Assembly (NCBI GenBank): GCA_947087265.1
Contig: CAMUBY010000003.1
Coordinates: 84,372 to 148,371, forward strand
Length of the DNA: 64,000 nucleotides
Direction of reading: 5' to 3'
DNA from: an uncultured Clostridia bacterium
GTDB taxonomy: Bacteria; Bacillota; Clostridia; Christensenellales; Borkfalkiaceae
Shown here: positions 33,435-40,256 of the stretch, one piece after another
Position numbering within the stretch: position 1 is the stretch's first letter
Layout of the letters: every line of letters begins with the position of its first letter
Made by a program: the position numbers and the translations under genes
The notes under the pieces: generated by a model
What the model was told of the DNA's origin: nothing
Seen by the model: the letters and a program-made list of their open reading frames with translations, nothing else
The model's database searches: none

Positions 33435-35378
33435 TCAACAGCCTCTGCCGCCGCCTCCGCCGAAGCCTCCGCCGCCGAAACCGCCTCCGAAACCGCCTCC
33501 GAAGCCTCCGCGCGACGAGCCGCTGCTTGAAGGTTTGGAAACCATATTGCGTGCGAATCCGCGATTCATGGAACGGTACAACGAATTCCAGATAAAACAG
33601 TCGAACACGAAATCGCCCACGCCGTAGCTTGCGTATGAGGGAGGCGCGATATCCAGCCCCTTGAATTTATCCGTCCAGGCGTTTGTAATGCCGAGTACCT
33701 GCGCGTAGGGAAGGATATGATAATACAGGTCGGGATTTTCTTTGAGCATAAACTGTATTTTATCGCGTTCGGTAAACAGGATAAACTGTTTGAAGCCGAG
33801 AATATGCCCGAGTTTTTTGCTATACTCTTCCGTAAAGCAAAGGCAGAACCCTGAAAGCGCGCCGAGCGCCGCACAAAAGGCAACGACGAGGAATTTCGTC
33901 CAATATCCGAACGCGGCAGAAGGCACCAAACTGATTGCGGCCCCTATGCCGAGCCCCAACGCCGCGCTTCCGATAGCGGCGGCAATGCGCGCCGCTTTCC
34001 CCCACTTATACTGCCGCTGGGCGGCAATGAACGAGCCGAAAAAAGCAAACGCAAAGGAAAAGACCGAAGCCACGACCATTACCCAATACAGGTAACCGCG
34101 CGCAACCGTGAAGATAGGATACAGAAAAGTAAAACCGCCCAATAAGAGCACGGCGAAAACCGCAAGAAGCCCGATTGCGCCGAAGCCTTTGGAAGCATAA
34201 AGTTTTCCTGTTTCCCCTTTGACTGCCGATTTTACCTCGCTCGCAGTGCTGTAAAATTTGTTGGAAAGTTGGGAAGAATAGACGGACTCCCTACCCTGGA
34301 ACAACCCCTGGTAAAAGATTTTGCAGTGCGCGGGCATATCGGGGTCAAGAGGTTTGGAAGTGCGGTAGAGCAAAGGGTCGTCCTTATCCTGCGTCAAGTC
34401 GATATGCAGATACCCCTCGGAAGCGAGCCAGAATACGAGCGAGCCTAAATCCTCGTTATCTGTTTTATTGTCAATCAGCGTGCCCATCAAAAGCGGGTCC
34501 ATCTCGTCGGGCGCAGTGAGATTCACCGTTTTTACCATGGTAGGTTGACGGCAAATAAATACCTTTACAAGCGCCGCGGCAAGCAGAAGCAATACGCCGA
34601 TAATGAGCGCATAGACAATCGACATATCGAACGAAGCCGTCAGCACGCCCTTTTCAAAACTCAAATCGAGGGTAATGCCCGCCGACGTATAATAATCGCC
34701 GTCTTCGCCGTAATGCGGAATATCGCGCGGCAAACCGTTTGCCGTAAGTGTAAGGGTATTCCCGTTCTGTTCATATTCGACGTCACAATCGTTTCCCGCC
34801 GTTCCTCTTTCGCCCGAATAAACGGTGAAAGCGCGCAAGCCGTCGGGCACAGTAACGGAAACGGTTACGTTTTCAATCTCCGTCTGCCAGCCGTAACCGA
34901 TGACGTCGAGCGGCAGATACCCTTCTTCTTTGAGCGCAGGCACGACCATTTCGTATGTAACCGTATAGGTGCGCTCCTGCCCTCTTACAAGCCCGTCGCC
35001 GCGCAGATAATACGAAAGAAAAGAAATATCGTCCGTTTTGAAAAAAGGAGAAAAGTCCGTATTATCACACGTTGCTTTCACGTTTTTATAGCGCACGCCG
35101 CCGCCGAGCGGCAAATCGCGGATAATGCCGTGCGAACTGTAACCCGTAAACGAAGCGGTAATGATTTCCGTTACGGAAACGGTACGGTTTCTTTCCACCG
35201 TCATTTCCACATTGAAGTTTTCAATCGTATAACCGTATTCAGCGTCATATACGCTCGTACTTCCGTATGCGCTTGCGGATACGGAAACGGGCGAGGTAAC
35301 CCCCGCCCAAATACCAAGCGCGAGGAGTAACACGGCAACAACCGCAATTATCCTCTTATTTCTCTTGATTTTTTTCAT
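33435..35378 (-). CDS. DUF2207 membrane protein (second copy) with Gly-rich tail ending RGC
   Basis: The 647-residue protein has an N-terminal membrane segment (RIIAVVAVLLLALGIWAGV), an extracytoplasmic DUF2207 domain (about residues 40-265, with VTEIITASFTGYSSHGIIRDLP), a helix near 255-275 and several more helices near 395-510. The C-terminal tail is rich in Gly/Phe repeats (GGGFGGG) and ends GRGC. AAAGGAA lies 5 bases before the ATG. It is 17 bases after lemA. LemA and DUF2207 proteins are commonly neighbours and may form a membrane complex, but function is unknown. Confidence 0.87.
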   Translation of the reverse strand: MKKIKRNKRIIAVVAVLLLALGIWAGVTSPVSVSASAYGSTSVYDAEYGYTIENFNVEMTVERNRTVSVTEIITASFTGYSSHGIIRDLPLGGGVRYKNVKATCDNTDFSPFFKTDDISFLSYYLRGDGLVRGQERTYTVTYEMVVPALKEEGYLPLDVIGYGWQTEIENVTVSVTVPDGLRAFTVYSGERGTAGNDCDVEYEQNGNTLTLTANGLPRDIPHYGEDGDYYTSAGITLDLSFEKGVLTASFDMSIVYALIIGVLLLLAAALVKVFICRQPTMVKTVNLTAPDEMDPLLMGTLIDNKTDNEDLGSLVFWLASEGYLHIDLTQDKDDPLLYRTSKPLDPDMPAHCKIFYQGLFQGRESVYSSQLSNKFYSTASEVKSAVKGETGKLYASKGFGAIGLLAVFAVLLLGGFTFLYPIFTVARGYLYWVMVVASVFSFAFAFFGSFIAAQRQYKWGKAARIAAAIGSAALGLGIGAAISLVPSAAFGYWTKFLVVAFCAALGALSGFCLCFTEEYSKKLGHILGFKQFILFTERDKIQFMLKENPDLYYHILPYAQVLGITNAWTDKFKGLDIAPPSYASYGVGDFVFDCFIWNSLYRSMNRGFARNMVSKPSSSGSSRGGFGGGFGGGFGGGGFGGGGGRGC

Positions 35379-35395
35379 ATTCCTTTGAAATTTCC

Positions 35396-35986
35396 TTAAA
35401 ACTGAACTTTTACAGGGTTACGTTCTTCCTCAGAGTCAAGTTCAAAATATTTGCGTTTTTCAAGTTTCATGCGGCGCGCCACCCAGCCCACAAAGAACAT
35501 ATCGATTTTCGTATTCATTTCTTTGACGGTACCGTTATAGTATCTGCGCGCGGAAGCGATTTCCGTTTCGATTTTCGTAAGCTGACCCTGCAAATCCATA
35601 AAGTTGGTGTTCGCTTTGAGTTCGGGATACGCTTCTTTGAGTTTGAAGAGCGATTTCAACGTATGCGTAAGCGCGTTTTCCGCCGCGATTTTATCATCGC
35701 CCTTTGCGCTGATTGCCATGTTACGCGCTTTAATCACGGCTTCCAACGTGCCGCTCTCGTGTTTGGCGTACCCTTTCACCGTTTCTACGAGGTTGGGAAT
35801 GAGGTCGTAGCGTTTTTTGAGCTGTACTTCGATGGTCGCCCAGCCCTCTTCCACGAGGTTTTTGAGTTTCTGTAACGTGTTGTAGGTGGAAACGTACCAA
35901 ATGCCGAACGCAATGAGCAGTACCACGACTACCGCGCCCGCAATAATGCCCGCAAGCGCACCGGTTGAAATCAACAAATTGTTCAT
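35396..35986 (-). CDS. lemA: LemA family protein
   Basis: The 196-residue protein has a short N-terminal extracytoplasmic part and a membrane helix (ALAGIIAGAVVVVLLIAFGI), followed by the LemA helical domain. Typical stretches are YNTLQKLKNLVEEGWATIEVQLKKRYDLIPNL (seen in parts), ETVKGYAKHE, and YPELKANTNFMDLQ, then ARRYYNGTVKEMN. The biochemical role of LemA is not established. A GGAGG site and a good promoter precede it. It heads a probable lemA-DUF2207-glpK operon. Confidence 0.94.
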   Translation of the reverse strand: MNNLLISTGALAGIIAGAVVVVLLIAFGIWYVSTYNTLQKLKNLVEEGWATIEVQLKKRYDLIPNLVETVKGYAKHESGTLEAVIKARNMAISAKGDDKIAAENALTHTLKSLFKLKEAYPELKANTNFMDLQGQLTKIETEIASARRYYNGTVKEMNTKIDMFFVGWVARRMKLEKRKYFELDSEEERNPVKVQF

Positions 35987-36013
35987 AAGTTCCTCCTTAT
36001 TTGTTCCGTTTAT

Positions 36014-36042
36014 ATTATACTATTTTTTTTATGAAAAATCAA
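36014..36042 (-). promoter_or_regulatory. Promoter of the lemA operon
   Basis: TTGATT and TATAAT on the minus strand with a 17-base spacer, 27 bases upstream of the lemA ATG. Confidence 0.75.
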
Positions 36043-36058
36043 TACCGCGCAAACAATT

Positions 36059-38287
36059 TTATCGGTTTTTTTTGTTGTAGTTGATTAAACAGCCTGCCAA
36101 TAAAATTTCCTTTTCGTCTTTCGTGAGCGGCGCAAGTTCCAACACGACGTCGCGCGTTGCGCCGTCCGAAAATACTTTTGCAAGAAATCTTTGTTCGCCG
36201 CACTGAATCCCCTCCGCAATATCCGCGACGTAGAGATAATCGCCCACTTTGAAATCGGGATTCTGGCAGGTAAAGGGAATCATTCCCCAGTTGACCAGAT
36301 TGGAGAAATATCGTTTGGTAGCGTATTCTTTACAAATATTCGCGACGCCGCCCAAAACGCGCTGGCAACTTGCCGCCTGCTCGCGCGCAGAACCGTCGCC
36401 CGGTTTTAGCGAAACGACCACGCTTCCGTAAACCGTACCTTCCTGCGGGACAAAGCCGCCGAGCGCGTCGAGCACGCTTCGGGGCAAATTTCCGTTTCCG
36501 CGGCGTGCCGCTTCTTCCTCTCTCACACTCTTTGCGCGCACAACATATTCCGGGTCTTTGCGCGACAGGGCAAATTCCGAAAGCTTATAGGGATTGGAAC
36601 GATAGGACGAAGTTTCGCCCGAAGGAATCAACTCGTCTGTCGTGGTAACGGTGTCCGTCAAAACAGACGCAACTTTCATGAGCAGATGCTTACCGAGTGC
36701 AATCTGTTCGGGCCAGTCTGCAATGTTGGGTCCGTAAATTAATTCATAATCTTTCTGCGGTTTGCCTGCGCCGCGGTAAACGCGGTTTTCGTAAATCTTG
36801 CCGTCGAATTGATACTTCTTGACGCGCTTGTTATATTCTACGTCGAGCGCGGAAGTCAATACGCCGCCGTTTGCCGCCGTTGCCGCAATCGAACGCGCGT
36901 CCATGAGCGCAACCGCAGCAAGCTGCCCTTGCGCCGGCTTGCTGCCCTCGCGGTTTTCAAAGTTGCGCGTGGTGTGGCGGATAGAGAACGCGCCCGTTGC
37001 AGGCGTATCCCCCGCGCCGAAACAGGGACCGCAAAACGCCGTTTTCAAAGTCGTTCCCGTTTCCATGAGCGCAGCCGCATAGCCGTTTTCCGTCAGACAT
37101 TTATATATAGGCTGGGAAGCAGGATAAACGCTGAGCGTAAACGCGCCCGTGCCGATACTTTTGCCGCGCAGAATTTCCGCGCTTTCGGCAATGTTTTCGT
37201 AACTGCCGCCCGCACAGCCTGCAATCACGCCCTGGTCAACGTAAACTTTGCCGTCCTTGATTTTGTCGGTGAGCGTAAAACTGTCGTTGCCCAATATCTT
37301 TCTGCCCTTTTCTTCCGCTTCTTTCAAAAGTTCTGCGGGGCGCTCTAAAAATTCGCGCAGGGTGTATGCGTTCGAGGGGTGGAAGGGAAGCGCAATCATG
37401 GGTTCGATTTTGCTCAAATCAACCGTCACCGCGCCGTCGTAAAAGGCGGGCTGTGAGGGAGAGAGTTTTTTATAAGCCTCCTCTCTGCCGTGCGCGGCAT
37501 AGTATTCGCGCGTCTTTTCGTCCGTTTCCCAAATGCTCGAAAGACAGGCGGTTTCCGTCGTCATCACGTCGATGCCGTTACGGTAATCCATGCTGAGGTC
37601 GGCAATGCCGGGGCCGATAAATTCCAAAATTTTGTTCTTGACAAAGCCGCTCGGAAAGGTAGCGCGTATGAGCGCAAGCGCAACGTCCTGCGGACCGACG
37701 CCCTTTCTGAGTTTGCCTTTGAGGTAAACGGCAACCGTTTCGGGGCGTTTAACGTCGTAAGTTTGCTTTAAGAGCTGTTTGACGAGTTCGGGACCGCCCT
37801 CGCCCACCGCCAGGGTACCGAGCGCGCCGTAACGCGTGTGAGAATCGGAACCCAAAATCATGGCGCCGCACTTTGCCGCACATTCGCGCATATATTGGTG
37901 AATCACCGCGAGGTGCGCGGGAACATAGTCGCCGCCGTATTTTTTTGCCGCCGATAAGCCGAAGAGATGGTCGTCCTCGTTGATGGTGCCGCCCACGGCG
38001 CACAGAGAGTTGTGGCAATTGGTAAGCGTGTAGGGAATCGGAAATTCGGTAATTCCGCTCGCTTTCGCCGTCTGCACGATGCCGACGTAGGTGATATCGT
38101 GGGAGGCAATTGCATCGAAGCGCAGACGGTAATATTCCCCGTCGCCTGAGTTGTGCGCTCGGAGTAAGAAATACGCCATCGTATTCTTGATTGCCGCCTT
38201 CTTTTTTTCTTCCGTCTGAAACGCCTGGGATTCCTTAACGAGTTTCCCTTCAATGTAATAAACGCCCTGTTTAATGAGTTTTACCAT
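36059..38287 (-). CDS. Aconitase-superfamily hydratase, YbhJ-like
   Basis: The 742-residue protein is of the aconitase superfamily. It has GSDSHTRYGALGTLAVGEGG near residue 145, the first cluster cysteine in TTETACLSSIWETD, and the paired cysteines of CGPCFGAGDTPATG, together fitting a 4Fe-4S site. The C-terminal swivel domain contains TNLVNWG-type and SNLVNWGMIPF sequence. The size and arrangement match the poorly characterised YbhJ/hydratase branch more than citrate-cycle AcnA. The substrate is unknown. I use ATG 38287 (GGAGG 6 bases upstream); the longer frame extends across the promoter. It is monocistronic. Confidence 0.85.
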   Translation of the reverse strand: MVKLIKQGVYYIEGKLVKESQAFQTEEKKKAAIKNTMAYFLLRAHNSGDGEYYRLRFDAIASHDITYVGIVQTAKASGITEFPIPYTLTNCHNSLCAVGGTINEDDHLFGLSAAKKYGGDYVPAHLAVIHQYMRECAAKCGAMILGSDSHTRYGALGTLAVGEGGPELVKQLLKQTYDVKRPETVAVYLKGKLRKGVGPQDVALALIRATFPSGFVKNKILEFIGPGIADLSMDYRNGIDVMTTETACLSSIWETDEKTREYYAAHGREEAYKKLSPSQPAFYDGAVTVDLSKIEPMIALPFHPSNAYTLREFLERPAELLKEAEEKGRKILGNDSFTLTDKIKDGKVYVDQGVIAGCAGGSYENIAESAEILRGKSIGTGAFTLSVYPASQPIYKCLTENGYAAALMETGTTLKTAFCGPCFGAGDTPATGAFSIRHTTRNFENREGSKPAQGQLAAVALMDARSIAATAANGGVLTSALDVEYNKRVKKYQFDGKIYENRVYRGAGKPQKDYELIYGPNIADWPEQIALGKHLLMKVASVLTDTVTTTDELIPSGETSSYRSNPYKLSEFALSRKDPEYVVRAKSVREEEAARRGNGNLPRSVLDALGGFVPQEGTVYGSVVVSLKPGDGSAREQAASCQRVLGGVANICKEYATKRYFSNLVNWGMIPFTCQNPDFKVGDYLYVADIAEGIQCGEQRFLAKVFSDGATRDVVLELAPLTKDEKEILLAGCLINYNKKNR

Positions 38288-38320
38288 TCCAGCCTCCGCC
38301 TTAGTATTCGTGTTGATTTG

Positions 38321-38349
38321 ATTATAACGGATTTGCAATTTTTTTTCAA
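38321..38349 (-). promoter_or_regulatory. Promoter of the hydratase gene
   Basis: TTGAAA and TATAAT on the minus strand with a 17-base spacer, 33 bases before the ATG. Confidence 0.75.
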
Positions 38350-38382
38350 GCGATATGCATTGAGGGAATATTGCCAAATCGA

Positions 38383-38411
38383 TTGATTTTTGCGCAGAAA
38401 TGTTTTATACT
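38383..38411 (+). promoter_or_regulatory. Promoter of the PH-like membrane protein, start codon at +1
   Basis: TTGATT and TATACT with a 17-base spacer. Only 6 bases separate the -10 box from the ATG at 38418. Confidence 0.7.
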
Positions 38412-38417
38412 GCACTT

Positions 38418-38936
38418 ATGAATGAGAAAAAACAAAAAAACGCACTTCCCGACGAAACGTTCCGTTTTCAGTTTACCCCTTTGATGATTGCCTTGTTTTG
38501 CCTGCTCCTCGCGCTCTGTGCGGCAGGTATCGGACTCACCACGTGGCAGTTCGTCGACTTCCTGAAAGGCGATATTTCTTCCCCCTACGATTGGATAAAA
38601 TATCTTCTGTTGTATTTTGTGAGCATTCTGCTTGCAATCATCGTACTTGCCATGCTCATTAAATCGCAATACATTGTATCCGAAAAAACGCTTACCATTC
38701 AGTTCGGCATTATCCGCTCCCGTTACGAAATCAAAAACATTTATTCCGTGCGGCTCTTCCGCGGCTCGAATAAACTGAGCGTCTATTTCGACGATTACAA
38801 GACAAAATATATGGTGATTGTCGTAAAAGATAAATGGTATACCGATTTTGTTCAGGCGCTCATCAAGCGTAACGAAAAAATCGAGTTCGATTTTATTACG
38901 CCCGAAGAAGAAAAAGACCAGAAAAAGAAAAAATAA
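38418..38936 (+). CDS. Small membrane protein with bacterial PH-like domain
   Basis: The 172-residue protein has two membrane helices (LMIALFCLLLALCAAGIGLT and LLLYFVSILLAIIVLAMLI). A soluble domain follows (KSQYIVSEKTLTIQFGIIRS, RYEIKNIYSVRLFR), which resembles bacterial PH domains (bPH_6/YyaB type). The tail is Lys/Glu-rich. Function is unknown. The reading frame opens at 38400, but the -10 box lies at 38406-38411, so ATG 38418 is the sensible start. It has no Shine-Dalgarno sequence, consistent with a leaderless mRNA. A hairpin terminator follows. Confidence 0.8.
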   Translation: MNEKKQKNALPDETFRFQFTPLMIALFCLLLALCAAGIGLTTWQFVDFLKGDISSPYDWIKYLLLYFVSILLAIIVLAMLIKSQYIVSEKTLTIQFGIIRSRYEIKNIYSVRLFRGSNKLSVYFDDYKTKYMVIVVKDKWYTDFVQALIKRNEKIEFDFITPEEEKDQKKKK

Positions 38937-38951
38937 CCGCATAGAAAAATT

Positions 38952-38985
38952 ACGCCGGCTGCGATGCAGTCGGCGTTTTGTTTTA
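38952..38985. terminator. Terminator between the PH-like gene and minE
   Basis: ACGCCGGCTGC pairs with GCAGTCGGCGT (one mismatch) and is followed by TTTGTTTT on the plus strand; the minus side has AATTTTT, so it may serve minE too. Confidence 0.7.
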
Positions 38986-39213
38986 TTTCAATCTTGTAAA
39001 ATTTTTCACGCGGACGGCGCGAAAGGTAAGCGTCACCGAAATGACGCCGCCCTCTTTTTTCACGGACATTCTCGCTTTGCTCTCCGTTTCAAAATACTCG
39101 TTCGCAACGCGTTGAAAATCGCGGATAGCCGCTTCCTCCGTTTCTAAATTCATTTCCTCTTTATCCTCGGCAAGCATTCGGGCAAGACGGTGTTTGGTAA
39201 TTTGTTCCCTCAT
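38983..39213 (-). CDS. minE: Cell division topological specificity factor MinE (divergent)
   Basis: The 76-residue protein directly follows minD (17-base gap, GGAGG before the ATG). Residues 7-35 fit the helical MinD-contact region and the later beta strands (SKARMSVKKEGGVISVTLTF) fit the dimerisation half of MinE, though similarity is modest. MinE stimulates MinD ATPase and makes the Min system oscillate. The call rests mainly on position, size and layout, so it is less certain than minD. Confidence 0.72.
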   Translation of the reverse strand: MREQITKHRLARMLAEDKEEMNLETEEAAIRDFQRVANEYFETESKARMSVKKEGGVISVTLTFRAVRVKNFTRLK

Positions 39214-39230
39214 AGTAACCTCCTGAACGT

Positions 39231-39950
39231 TTATTTCGTTTTCTTGCTCTTCTTTTGCTTATCGGCGAGCGTAAAATATGCGCTGAGCGCCCGAAACGCA
39301 CGCGAACGTTCACAGATGTTATCGAGAAACAGTTTGTCTTCTTCGGGTACGACGGCAACGAGCGGCAGACGCAGCGCGGAGGAAATTTCCGAAGGCGTTA
39401 AAATTTCTCCCCGACGCGTCCAATCCTTTCTCACCATGTTAATGACAAGCCCGACTTCGCGGAAACGGTAACTTTTGAGAATGCCCGAAACGCGGTCGGC
39501 GTCGCGCATCGCGGAAATATGCGGCGTTGTAACGAGAAGCGCCTCGTCGGCACACGAAGCGGCGCGGTGAAATCCGTCTTCGATACCGGCGGGAGAGTCG
39601 ATAAAAATATAGTCGAACTGCGGAGAAAGCGCTTCCAAAACAAGCCGCACCGCCTGCGGAGAAACGTAGCGCTCCGAAATGCGGTTGCTCGCCAAGGCGT
39701 AGAGCGTAGGATATCGGGGATGGCGGACAAGCGCTTGACGCGGGCGGCACCTGCCCTCGACTGCGTCCAGCACGTCGTAGATAGCGAGATTTTCCGTGCC
39801 GAACACAACGTCTACATTATTCAAACCGAAGTCGAGGTCGCAAACAATTACGCGATTGCCCGCTTTGGCAAGTTGAACGGCAAGATTACAGCAGACCGTC
39901 GTTTTACCGACGCCCCCTTTGCCCGACGTAATTACAATTTTTCTTGCCAT
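39231..39950 (-). CDS. minD: Septum site-determining ATPase MinD
   Basis: The 239-residue deviant-Walker ATPase has the N-terminal motif ITSGKGGVGKTTVCCNLAVQL, VIVCDLDFGLNNVDVVFG (switch I region) and YIFIDSPAGIEDGF (Walker B/switch II). It positions the division septum with MinC and MinE. I use ATG 39950, with GGAGG 6 bases upstream. The C-terminus is Lys-rich (KQKKSKKTK) after a possible amphipathic helix (FRALSAYFTLA), which would be its membrane anchor. No minC is next to it. Confidence 0.92.
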   Translation of the reverse strand: MARKIVITSGKGGVGKTTVCCNLAVQLAKAGNRVIVCDLDFGLNNVDVVFGTENLAIYDVLDAVEGRCRPRQALVRHPRYPTLYALASNRISERYVSPQAVRLVLEALSPQFDYIFIDSPAGIEDGFHRAASCADEALLVTTPHISAMRDADRVSGILKSYRFREVGLVINMVRKDWTRRGEILTPSEISSALRLPLVAVVPEEDKLFLDNICERSRAFRALSAYFTLADKQKKSKKTK

Positions 39951-40095
39951 TCTACGCCTCCGCGCACGTTTTTGCTTATGATAACACACGGCAAAAGAAA
40001 TATTTGCGCTTGTTTTGTCGGAACATGGGAGAAGCAGGGGGAAATTTCAGAGCAAATGCGGGAAACGCACCGATGTGATTATATTTCGGTAACAT

Positions 40096-40126
40096 AAAAC
40101 TCCCTGTGCTTTGCACAGGGAGTTTT
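40096..40126 (-). terminator. Terminator of the ABC exporter/small-ORF operon
   Basis: AAAACTCCCTGTGC pairs perfectly with its complement over a 3-base loop. It begins 2 bases after the small ORF stop on the minus strand. The T-run is four bases. Confidence 0.75.
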
Positions 40127-40128
40127 AA

Positions 40129-40206
40129 TTACTTTTCTAACAGAGTTCTCACGTACTGTTCGTATTCTTCGTCCGTGAGTTTCGGAATTTTCTTCTTTTT
40201 TGCCAT
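40129..40206 (-). CDS. 25-residue small protein, Lys-rich start, unknown
   Basis: A complete small frame encodes 25 residues, starting MAKKKKIPKLTDEEYEQYV and ending LLEK. A GAGGT site lies 5 bases before the ATG. The stop is followed directly by a strong terminator hairpin, which marks it as the last gene of the operon. It is 50 bases downstream of the ABC exporter gene. It has a basic N-terminus followed by an acidic amphipathic helix, and no membrane segment. I do not recognise a function. The combination of start signal, stop and terminator makes translation likely. Confidence 0.6.
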   Translation of the reverse strand: MAKKKKIPKLTDEEYEQYVRTLLEK

Positions 40207-40256
40207 ACTTACCTCGCAAATTTAGTTTACAGTAAGTATGCCCTTTCTCTGCGTTT

